64,000 nucleotides of DNA from Favolaschia claudopus. Taxonomy: Eukaryota; Basidiomycota; Agaricomycetes; Agaricales; Mycenaceae. Location of the stretch: the NCBI GenBank assembly GCA_037176885.1, contig JAWWNJ010000134.1:372001-436000 (forward strand), given 5' to 3'. Shown here one piece after another: positions 36,601 through 46,418 of the stretch; position 1 is the first letter of the stretch; each line of letters starts with the position of its first letter. A model generated the notes under the pieces. That model was not told the origin of the DNA. It was given only the letters and a program-made list of their open reading frames with translations, and made no database searches. The position numbers and the translations under genes are program-made.

Positions 36601-36638
36601 ATTTTTTCGCTCGTCTCCACCGACATGGGACATGGGCC
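33601..36638. mobile_element. Head-to-tail dimer of a 1.5-kb hAT-like TIR element
   Basis: Two essentially identical 1,516-bp copies (33601-35116 and 35123-36638) are separated by AAAATA, and the pair is flanked by TCAAAATA at 33593-33600 and 36639-36646. Each copy begins GGCTCATGACCCATG and ends CATGGGACATGGGCC, giving imperfect inverted ends of about 24 bp (GGCTCATGACCCATGCC against GGCCCATGTCCCATGTC). Eight-base duplications and short inverted ends fit hAT elements. No transposase is encoded, so the units are non-autonomous. The dimer splits a block that is uninterrupted in the other copy at 39025-40465. Confidence 0.72.
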
Positions 36639-37455
36639 TCAAAATACCCCGAAACCTCCCGCAATGATAGCTCAATCTCTCCGTCGATATTTATCTGAAG
36701 TACGATAACCTTCAATTCGAGAGGGCGCGATTGGGCTTCACCCAAGTCTCGGTGTACATGTCCGTGGTAACCGTGACAATGAAGCGGCCAGAGACTCGCC
36801 TTCTGGTGTGGAATTGACGGATTTGCAAAGCATCTGGATCGACATACGTATGCGACGACTGTACCTCTTGCTCTAGCTTTTTCACAAATTTATCTTTCAA
36901 CAGAATGTTCCTTCCGGTCTGATTTAGACTTCTGCGCATCCGCCTCTGATAATATATGACCCGAAACCTCCCGCGTTCGAGGGTTTCAAACTTGTTTCAG
37001 TTCAACAAGACGTGGCAAATCCGCACCGAACAACAGCAGCTCTAGTTGACGAGGTGGTTTGTTTTCGTTACACTACATTACAAAACTTGTGTGAGTCCGT
37101 GCTGACCGTTCACAGCAATGTCAACTGCGGAGCCGTCACTCTCCTGGTCAATCACAGTCCATGCATTTCAACAAATCCGCCATTGAAACCGTCCCAATGT
37201 CAACGTCGTGCGAACAACCTCCAAATAGACCTCCCGTTTTGCTCCCGCGGAAACCAGGCATCACTCTTTTCAGGGTCATGACCTCCCGCTCCGAACTGAT
37301 TCAAAGCACAGGAATCTTACCTGTCTCCGGCGGACACCAATTTTGTCAAGGGACCCATATTCAAAACACCAACTCCTCGCCCCGGATTGGCTCTCGGTGT
37401 GTCGGATATGAATCCGATTGCAAGTTAATTGCCTCAGGTTTACCTGAACGCGGTC
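36639..37455. repeat. Duplicated block, first copy, right half
   Basis: Matches 39655-40465 closely until the copies diverge after GCGGTCTT. On the minus strand both copies retain a peptide with the blocks YVDPDALQIRQFHTRRRVSG and FIVTVTTDMYTETWVKPNR, which looks protein-derived but ends in a stop and is not assignable. Confidence 0.7.
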
Positions 37456-39024
37456 TTCCTGAAAGAAGCACGGGAAATTAAGCACACACCTCGCAGTCGC
37501 CCGCAACGGATGCCTGACAAAGACGATCCACCGCCAAATTGGACAAGTAGATTGTCCGGTAGGCCAAACAAGAGAATCTTCGAGCGAGGCAAAGAAGACC
37601 GAAACGAAACCTCACAACGGCAACGAATGGAAAGAGAAAGAGACCCACGAATTGGCCTCACATGTGGCAACAAATAATTGTAGTGCCGCAGTGCATGAGC
37701 AGGAAATGAGAAGGTATAACAATGCTACCCGCAAAGACTCACGAGAAATTTGGTGTACAGGACGCCGGAATAGTGAGCACTACAGCACAGCGGCGTACAG
37801 GGAGAGTAATACTGCACCCAGAAAATCCGGCATACAGGCTGCAGCGGCTCGCAAGGAGCATGCAAACAGAGTAATAGGCACTGCAGCATGCAAATTGCAG
37901 CATACAGGCCGAAATAATACTGCAGAGGCACGGAAATTCCGGCGTGCAGGCCGCAGCGGCTCACTGCGGAGCATGCGGACGAAATAGTGGGCACTGCAGC
38001 ATGCAAATTGCAGCATACAGGCCGAAATAATACTGCAGAGGCACGGAAATTCCGGCGTGCAGGCCGCAGCGGCTCACTGCGGAGCATGCGAACGAAATCA
38101 CAGGCACTGTAGCATGCAAATTGCAGCATACAGGCCTAAGTTTTTCGCAATCTTGACCTGGAGAACAGACCACAGCAAACAAAAGTTCTGAAGTGATAGA
38201 TAACGTACCAAATGACACCGAATTGTGGGCAGAAAGGCACAGGATTACAGCGGCGCGGAGGCACAATATAATTTGGTGAAAAGGCACATACAGCAAGTGG
38301 CGCACATGCGCACGAAATAAATTGGCACAAATGCGCACGAAGGAATTTGGCATAAAGGCATGGGATATGGGGCCCGAAAGCACGACATGATGCAAGAAGG
38401 AACCCAAGACAGTAGACAGTCGAATGCTCGAGGCAATCTGTGGAGACTGACAGTACTACGAAACAAAGAAGGACCAGGAATTACGCACATTGTTTGCTAT
38501 GTTAGCCGGCATACCACAAAGCTTTCATTTCCGAGATGTGAATGTTGAGAGGGTAGGTTGACCCCACGCGCAGGCCGGTCAAGATGTCGGGACTCGGGAG
38601 AGGAAAACCTTGAATGATATGCTTGTTTGCGATCGAGCGAGCGAGAAATGGGAATTGAGGATGGCCAAAAGGCATAATGGCAAAGGCCAGATAAATATCG
38701 CAATGCCAAGTAGCATGCATGCTGAAACCGGTTGGACGAAAGCCTCAGAGAGTGCGAGTCTTGACGGAATAGGGGTAGGAGCAGCATCGGGTCGTTGAGA
38801 CTAGCTGGAACCAGGTAACAAGGAAAGGCATTGTATCAGAGCCGCATGAAATGCTAAGGTGAGAGACAAGAAGGCCCAGAAGCCCCCAGACAACGCAGTT
38901 CCAAAACCGAGAAAGCCTTGATGAGAGCGAGAGGAAAGAAGAGAGACGATCATCGATCAATGATCGGCATCTTTCCTTCTCGCTCTCTTAGCTAGCCGGC
39001 TAACGCTTTGAGCACCCGAGAAGC
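37456..39024. other. Spacer between duplicated blocks with tandem repeats
   Basis: Holds the 113-bp tandem repeat and, at 38220-38370, a run of loosely repeated GGCACA/GCGCAC words. No gene recognised; minus-strand cysteine-rich frames here come from translating the repeat. Confidence 0.5.
37777..38139. repeat. 113-bp tandem repeat
   Basis: The word GCACTGCAGCATGCAAATTG starts at 37878 and 37991, and a near copy (GCACTGTAGCATGC) starts at 38104, giving a constant spacing of 113 bases. Copies 1 and 2 are almost identical, copy 3 is partial, and a degraded version precedes them from about 37777. The repeat is rich in GCATGC and CTGCAG. Confidence 0.8.
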
Positions 39025-40465
39025 ATTTAAAAGATGAGAAGCGGCTCAGCTGCGGCCGCGCAAGACATGTTTGTAATCCGGCAGAAAGGGTAAATGACGT
39101 GGGTGAAGTTGACTCAGGAGATCCGTTTCTCAACCCAGCGCCAGCTCATCGTACAAGGCACGATTGGGGGGAATCCCTTGAGTCGAGAAGTAAGTCTGCT
39201 ATCCCGTTCTTGCGGAAAATGAAAGAGTTTGAATTTGATGCGACGCGTACATAGACGTCAACAACGCGTTCATAGTGCCGGGATCGAGCGGCCCGAGCGT
39301 GTGAAGTGTTATCATCACACTGTGACGCTGCGTGACCAGTCCCTTCAAGTCCTCCTCAATGTCTGTGTACCACAGTGGCCATGACTCCGGGGAGGCTGCT
39401 CGCTCTTGTGCGCCGCGGAAATTTGTATCATCGATCATATGAACAACTTGCTTTGGTGCGGTGTGCAGTAAGCACATAACTAGACTGAGGCAAGATTGAG
39501 GTCGATTTCTTCAATTTTCAGTATTTGTGCAAGGACCCAAGTTATCTTGAAACTTTCTGCACACCCAAATTCTATCTTGCACCGTTGGCCTACCGGTACT
39601 TGATTGCTCCTTGCCGACTACGATGGTCCTGACTCGTCGCACCTGCGGTCAAAACATCCCGATCCCTCGCAATGATAGCGTCGATATTCATCTGAAGTGC
39701 GGTAACCTTCAATTCGAGAGAGTGCGATTGGGCTTCACCCAAGTCTCGGTGTATATGTCCGTGATAACCGTGACAATGAAGCGGCCAGAGACTCGCCTTC
39801 TGGTGTGGAATTGACGGATTTGCAAAGCATCTGGATCGACATACGTATACGGCGATCGTCTGTACCTCTTGCTCTGCCTTTTTTCAGAGATTTATTTTGC
39901 AACAGAATGTTCCTTCCGGCCTGGTTTAGACTTCTATGTACCCGCCGCTGATAATATATGAGCCGAAACCTCCCGCATTCGAGTCTCGACTCTGGTGTCA
40001 AACTTGTTTCAGTCCAACAAGACGCGGCAAATCCGCACCGAACAACAGCAGTTCTAGTTGACGAGGTGGTTTGTTTTCATCAGACTACATTCCAAAGCTC
40101 CTGTGAGTTCGTGCTGACCGTTCACAGCAACGTCAACTGCGGAGCCGTCACTCTCCTGGTCAATCACAGTCCATGCATTTCAACAAATCCGCCATTGAAA
40201 CCGTCCCAATGTCAACGTCGTGCGAACAACCTCCAAATAGACCTCCCGTTTTGCTCCCGCGGAAACCAGGCATCACTCTTTTCAGGGTCATGACCTCCCG
40301 CTCCGAACTGATTCAAAGCACAGGAATCTTACCTGTCTCCGGCGGACACCAATTTTGTCAAGGGACCCATATTCAAAACACCAACTCCTCGCCCTGGATT
40401 GGCTCTCGGTGTGTCGGATATGAATCCGATTGCAAGTTAATTGCCTCAGGTTTACCTGAACGCGG
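39025..40465. repeat. Duplicated block, second copy, directly upstream of laccase
   Basis: An uninterrupted copy of the block that is split at 32823-37455. It ends about 85 bases before the laccase start codon, so it includes the presumed laccase promoter region. The other copy lacks a laccase. Confidence 0.7.
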
Positions 40466-40549
40466 TCTTGGCCAGCCGAAGTCGGAAGGGATCGAGTACA
40501 AAATGCGCTGGAAACACAAGCTCCTTTCCCAGACGCACGAGACAGCATC

Positions 40550-43500
40550 ATGTGGGGTGCTCAGCTTGCGACTTTGGCTATACTGCCAGTATCTTTCGCC
40601 GCTCAAGTTGTGTTCAACCTCGATATGGTCAATGTAGTACTGTCCCCAGACGGTTATCCTCGCGAGTGAGTGAACATTTCGATGTAGGCTGGAGGCCTGA
40701 CGAGCGGCCTTTAGCACGGTTGTTCCCAACGGAACCTTTCCTGGTCCGACGTTCAAGGTCAACAAGGGGGACTCGGTGGTCATTCACACTCACAATAAAC
40801 TGTATCTTTCAACTCTTGTCATTTATTGAAGTGTGGTCTAATTACTTTCGACAGGACGTCGCCAGACATGCGGCGCAGTACCAGTATTGTACGTTTCTTT
40901 GAGTTCACGACCGATCATCCTCACTGATGATGTCTAGCACTGGCACGGCTTCTTCCAAGCGCGCACATCGTCTATGGATGGGCCATCGTAAGTTGATTTT
41001 CATTTTAGCATACATAGCCTGTAATCAATTGCTACCAGATTTGTGAGCCAATGTCCAATCGCTCCTCAAGCGTCATTCGTCTATGTATGTTTCGTCTTTG
41101 CATCCAGTGACAACTATCGGTCCCATAACAAATATAGGTGTTTGATACTGCGGGCCAAACGGGAAACTATTGGTATCATTCACACCTGAGTACTCAATAC
41201 TGCGATGGGGCGAGGTACGTGATTTGAATCCTTGCCCCTACAGACCTGCAACTAACATCTCTGCAGAGGAGCTTTTATTGTATACGGTTCGGGAATCTTT
41301 GCAATACGAATTAAGACATTCCTCGACTCATGACACCAGATCCCGATGATCCCCTCGCGCATCTCTAGTAAGAATCTGAAACGCCTCTGTCGGAGATTTG
41401 ACTCATCTGTTACATTCCAGCGACGTCGACGACGGCAAGTACTCATCAAGCACGTTCCCTTGCACTGCCGAACTGACGCGAATTCCGGATTGGTGCAACA
41501 GACTCTACAATTATAACACTCGCCGAATGGTACCGTGAGTCTCCTCCAGCTCTATCGGAAGTGCATGACCCGACCTGTTGGTGTTTCTCTGCAGATGTTT
41601 TGGCTCCCGCGGGGACAACGAGCTTCTTCAAGACTGGAGTGATCCCGTGGGTTAAATTCTATTGTCCTGAATATATGTAACCATTTATCATGTTGAATTC
41701 AGCGTTCAAGACTCCGGACTGATCAACGGCAAAGGGTAAAGCAATTTCCTTCAATCTAATCAATTCAAAAAACTAAACAATACCCGTTTCCGTTGGATAG
41801 TCGCTTTGCTGGCGGCCCGCTGGGTTCGTGGACAGAAATATGTCGTTATAGAATATTTCTAATTTGGACTAACTAGTTGACTACGCGGTAATCACCGTTA
41901 CGAAGGGCCTGCGATACAGGTGTGTCTGTACATTTGCGACTCGGAAAGAGCTGCCCTGTTGATCGGAATATGTCTTCAGATTCCGTGTTATTTCACTCTC
42001 GTGCCGGCCATTCATGACACTCTCGTTCGACAACCATACTTTCGGTGCGCGTCGCGGTCGCAGATGAGGGGGTAAACGCTCATCCTGAATGTTCAGACGT
42101 GATTGAACTGGACGGAGTTGAACATGATCCGGTGCCATTCCAGAGAGCAGATGTTTATGCCGGTGAGGAAACTCCCGAACTATTCATGTCATTTTACTTT
42201 CCCGTTCAATGGAATTGGGTTTGGATATGTGTTGAGCTGATTTACTTATTCTCATTTGCATACAGGTCAGCGGCTTTCGGTCGTCTTGCATGCCAATCAG
42301 AGTGTGGACAACTATTGGGTGCGTTGCGTTTATATCACGGCTTCATCATGAGGACTCATTTCTCATCCCGATAGATCCGTGCACCGTAAATGTTTCCTTT
42401 TCGTTTCAAGATCTTTTCACTCCAACAAATTCCAGGCCGACCGGAGGCAGCCCCAAGAACAATCCTAACTGTGAGCAGTGTCGGATCACGACTCCAGCTT
42501 TGCATTGTGACAATTTTGCAGTCCAAGCCAATCTTACCCTCGCCATTCTCCGCTACGTTGGTGCTCCCGAGGTCGAGCCTAAAACTGTTGATGTTCCCGG
42601 CACCAAGTTGAACGACAGCCTGATGCACCCCATTGCGTCCGAAGGTTGCATTTCTGTCGCTCTGTTGGTAGATAACTGACTCGCATTTTCAAGGACCTGG
42701 AAACCTCGGTTCGAAGCCGCCTGACTTCGCAAAGGTCCTGACAATCACGCAGCAGCCGAATTCCCCGTTCTTCGATATCAATGGAATCGTTCGTCCCCGT
42801 CCATTCAACTTTTATTGTTATTTGATCATTGTTAATGGTTACAGTCCTACCTCTCTCCTTCGCTTCCTGTGTTGTTGCAACTGCTCAGTGGGGCTGGCAA
42901 GGTATGAATAGCCAGGGGGAATGACTGCAATCCAGTCTAATTCATCGATAGCCGAACGATTTTCTTCCTTCAGAACAAGTGTATGCTTAATTGATCTGAA
43001 TATGTATACGGAAAATGACATATCCATATTCAGGATCATATTACCCACCAACTCGATCATAGAGATCACTATTCCCGGCAACGGATGTTCGTGCTTCGAT
43101 TCCTCTGAGTTGATTTACATATTCATTCTCCTCAACAGCCCATCCATTCCATCGTTCGTTCATTCGCTTGTTTACCATGCGACCTATCCCTAACATCCAT
43201 CTCGGAACGCAGTACACGGACACAACTTTGACATTGTGCAGGGAGGAACCGATACAGAGCCCAACTACGTTAACCCACCCCGACGCGATGTCGTACCTAG
43301 TCAGTAGTTCTCTTTCGGATGTCGTCGCACTTGACCTCATTCTTGTTTAGTCCTTGGCCCTAACGCTACGACCTTCCGCTTTTTCAGCGGGAATCCTGGC
43401 GCATGGTTCCTCCACTGGTACGTCGTCCGCTTGTGTTCCCTTACTCGGAATCTGATGAACATTCTCCTCCAGCCACATCGGTACTTGAATTCCTTCCTTC

Positions 43501-43749
43501 ATCTCATTGATCGTCACTGAATCTCGCCCGTGCGCGTACTCCGTAGACTACCATCTGGAAGCAGGCTTGGGTAATGATTCTCTCTCCACGTTAATCGCGT
43601 TTGAACACTAACCTGTAATGTTATTCCCAGCCGTCGTGTTCGGCGAATCCCCACCAGATAATATTTCCGGCCCACAATCGCAGATTATTACGCCCGATTG
43701 GGAGCAGCTGTGCCCAAATTACGACGCTCTGGACCCGGAATTCCAGTGA
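40550..43749 (+). CDS. Laccase (multicopper oxidase)
   Basis: This secreted blue copper enzyme oxidises phenols with reduction of O2 to water, for example in lignin or melanin chemistry. The start at 40550 gives a signal peptide MWGAQLATLAILPVSFAAQ. Conceptual splicing of about 20 short introns gives roughly 520 residues with all four copper signatures: HWHGFFQ (about residue 80), WYHSHLSTQYCDG (about 123), HPFHLHGHNFDIV (about 415) and HCHIDYHLEAGLAVVF (about 470). The residue ten positions after the type 1 Cys is Leu, the medium-to-high potential class. The HPFHL codons come from a tiny exon framed by two GTTCGT donors. One intron after DVDD uses a GCAAGT (GC-AG) donor near 41439. The protein ends PNYDALDPEFQ, TGA at 43747-43749. 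No disabling change was seen. Confidence 0.92.
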
Positions 43750-44123
43750 AGCGAGAGATGATTAGTTTCAGACGAACGGTTTGATTTTTGTGGTCTTTAT
43801 AGATTCAGATGCCGACTATTAATGATGTGATATATTATAAACTTTCAGTTTCAGTGCGACTTTGCAGGAAACATCGGTATACATGTGGTGTACACTTCGC
43901 CCGGCGTCCATCTTCGATTCTCCCAAGTGAACTTTAAGATAAGGCAAAGCAAGCATCCCCTGTAATTGCGAAAATCGAGCAAAAAGAGATTTACAATGAA
44001 AACACTTCGAATTTTGACGAAACTGGAAGATGGAAAATCGGAACAGGGAATTATTGATTGAAAAATTCTGTCACCGCACAAGAGCTGCTTTGTTGTGGGA
44101 AAGAATGACAATAGACCCAAAGA
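43750..44123. other. Spacer between laccase and the palindromic element
   Basis: No gene seen. It ends with CAAAGA at 44118-44123, the left target duplication of the palindromic element. Confidence 0.5.
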
Positions 44124-44154
44124 TATGGCGGTCAAAATGCACATTTAAGTTTCC

Positions 44155-44420
44155 GACACATATACCGAGTTCGCGACACATATATTGACCAAAATTCGAT
44201 TTTTCGACACATATGTGCAGTTTGAGGCGGTGAGTAAAAGTGTCGCGATTTCGTCGGATTCGCGACACTTTTACACTCGCAATTCGAGATCGCGACACAT
44301 TTATGCAGTCAAAGTTGAGTGGCCGACACTTTTAGTTGCCAGCCCTTTCCGCGACACTTATTTACTCACGCGCAACTTTCGCGACACTTTTATTTGCGCA
44401 AACTGAAACCCCGACACTTT
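44155..44420. repeat. Subterminal CGACAC array, left
   Basis: Nine direct copies of CGACAC, usually followed by TTTTA or ATAT, plus one inverted copy (AGTGTCGCG), are spaced by roughly 20-40 bases. The same array occurs inverted at 55075-55340. Arrays of this sort near element ends often serve as transposase binding sites; that role is inferred. Confidence 0.7.
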
Positions 44421-44491
44421 TCTTTGCAGAGACCAATAATGATTAAATTGCGAGGTAAGGTAAAGTGAAACAAGCTAAGAGCATCTAGATT

Positions 44492-45305
44492 TTAGAGAGG
44501 AATTTCAATTTTCACACCCGCAACACTATCCCTCAGCGCAGCCCGAATTGGTTCATCTCGCTGAACTTTCATCAACTCCGCAATCGCCTGTTCCACGAAT
44601 CGCTCCTCGTCTGTGAACAAACTCTTCCCCCAAAGCCACGTAACCGTCAAGTCCTGGCACCCGTAACACAGCCCTGCGATATGCGAATTACGCAACTGAT
44701 CCAGCAAGTCGACGCAGCTGATGGGCTGCTCGGGGTGATGGAGTAGCTGGCGGACACTGTATTCCCACTCACACTTCCAAGCCTCCATGCACCTCTCCAC
44801 AGTACGGCACCCCTCTGCATTGACAAGTGGTGGGACATTGAAAGCAATCGTATTGCGCGCCGACTGTATGCGAGCCTTGGTCCGAGCAAGCCAGAAGAAG
44901 CCGGTGAGGCCAATTTGAGAGACCTCATTGAGGGTGAGGGAGGACAGGTCGTCCTTCATCAAGCGATAGAATGCGCGCTCGACCCAGGCCTCGATCCCAT
45001 AGCATCGGCCAAGCTCGAACTGGAGGGCAGCAGGGCTGAGGGAAAAGATTTCCGCGACGGGTAAACTCGGACTTGACGTATTTCATTCCGTCTTCGATAT
45101 CAAACAATGCCGACATCGCCATGACGGAAACAAGAAAGTCGACGGAAACAAGAGTGACTGTGTCTTCCTCGGAGGTGGGATATGAGCTGGCCAACAAAGC
45201 AGAGAGTGAATGAAAGTAAAGAGAAAAGAGGATATAGGTGACACACCTCGGCCCCCAGTAGAGATAAATGAGCAGGTTATCAAAGTCGAATTTCTTGATG
45301 CACAT
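44492..45305 (-). pseudogene. BTB-type protein remnant, left arm copy
   Basis: The minus strand reads CIKKFDFDNLLIYLYWG, a GTGTGT...CCAG intron, then SYPTSEEDTVTLVSVDFLVS and MSALFDIEDGMKYV, then after a frame change AALQFELGRCYGIEAWVERA, LMKDDLSSLTLNEVSQIGL and IQSARNTIAFNVPPL, ending VAGVKIEIPL. This order resembles the second half of mushroom BTB/POZ-type proteins (end of the BTB fold, then the helical extension with a Cys/Trp-rich end). The N-terminal half is missing: upstream the sequence runs into a passenger element at 45361. A frame step near 45055 could be a short intron or a lesion. Confidence 0.55.
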
Positions 45306-45360
45306 CGGAAGCCAGATGGGGTTGCTGTCGAGCCTTCCTTCCGTTAAGATGGAAGATGGT

Positions 45361-46112
45361 CATCAGCAAACAGGTTTTTCCCGGGTAGCTGCAGGCCAGT
45401 GCTATGTATTGCCGGTAGCTCTGGTAGCTCCTCACCTGCAGCACAGTATCCGTTGGTAGCTCCAGTAGCTGTTGGCTTGGAGCACGGTAGCTGCAGTAGC
45501 TATTCGCTTGAAGCACAGTAGCCGTGAGAGCTTTCAGCGTGCAGATTGGTAGCGTCGGTAGTAGCCATAGTACAACCTGCATGAATGATAGCGTAAAAAT
45601 TTTCCGTATGCCTGATAAACGGCTAACTCACCGCGCTTCAACTCCTTGTTATGCCGTACAGCCCATACACGTCCGTTTACTAATATCTTGTGAATGGGGC
45701 TCTTCGTGGATTTTGCTGTAGAGGCTATATATCATTCAAACGAGTACTATGAACAAATATTAGCTCTCTCACAAACCGGAATCAAGATTGAAATTAGTTA
45801 TCGAGGTTTTGTCGAGGGTCACCCTGTGTCACAGTGTCACGTTTGCGAACGCAACCGAGGACGAGAGAATGGGGGGTCTTAATTTCTCGGCAGATAGATA
45901 TAGAGATCAACAAGAACAATCGATTACTCGCCTGTGAATCCATTTTGAAATGGTCTGAATCAGAAAACAATCCAAATTATTCAATTCTACAGACAAAAGA
46001 AGTCAATTGCACGGTTGCGAGTGAGATATAATTACAGATGATATCAGAACCGCCCCGCCCTGCCAAGCGATCTCATTCGTACTCTCCGCTGCTCCTCTTC
46101 CTGCTTCTGATG
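45361..46112. mobile_element. Putative 752-bp passenger element, left arm
   Basis: Begins CATCAGCAAACAGG and ends CCTGCTTCTGATG, with GT directly outside each end (45359-45360 and 46113-46114). The left terminus matches the right end of the 3.1-kb insertion (CATCAGCAATCCCTGG on its minus strand) including the following GTTTTT. Its left part (45390-45550) is rich in GGTAGCT and GCTGCAG words. It interrupts the BTB-type gene. The other terminus matches only loosely, so the limit at 46112 is tentative. Confidence 0.4.
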
Positions 46113-46159
46113 GTACATATCAACAAGATACCGGAATAAATACACCTATATAGCCCAAC

Positions 46160-46219
46160 AAACCCGCCTAATTAGGCTGGGAGACATATAGGGTATCCCA
46201 GCCTAGTTAGGCAGGGTTT
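46160..46219. repeat. Nested palindromic hairpin
   Basis: Arms 46160-46182 and 46196-46219 are inverted repeats with only a few mismatches around a 13-base loop. Each arm itself contains a palindrome, GCCTAATTAGGC and GCCTAGTTAGGC. The mirror copy is at about 50174-50233. Confidence 0.8.
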
Positions 46220-46418
46220 TAAGCGATTCAGGGTGGGCGCGATAATTGCGCTCTAATTCGCTATTTAACAGGGCGCAATAAATATAAAGTCGTTAAAGGT
46301 TTGACAGCGTGTAGAACACCGCGCCGCCATCAGTCCACTTGTCACCGCTTGATGTTCATCAAAGATGCGGGCGGCGATGACACGTCCCGACTCTGCTATC
46401 ATCATTCCCGCCGCCCGC

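Larger units (their letters stand above)
44124..46418 (+). repeat. Left arm of the palindromic element
   Basis: Position x of this arm corresponds to 96393 minus x in the inner part of the right arm. Contents from outside in: the CGACAC array, a BTB-type gene remnant, a 752-bp putative passenger, a nested hairpin, and a segment ending CCGCCCGC at 46418. Confidence 0.8.

Noticed and set aside
37725..38407. Cysteine-rich minus-strand frames (repeated NLHAAVP-type peptide)
   Set aside because: They are translations of the 113-bp tandem repeat; the period is not a multiple of three and no start or splice context supports a gene.
42045..42110. A disabling frameshift in laccase after NHTF
   Set aside because: A 52-base GTGCGC...TTCAG intron restores the family sequence (TFDVIELDGVEHDP), so the gene is intact.
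45055..45075. A definite frameshift in the BTB-type gene
   Set aside because: A short intron (about 37-42 bases) with GT/AG ends could equally explain the frame change, so a lesion cannot be claimed.
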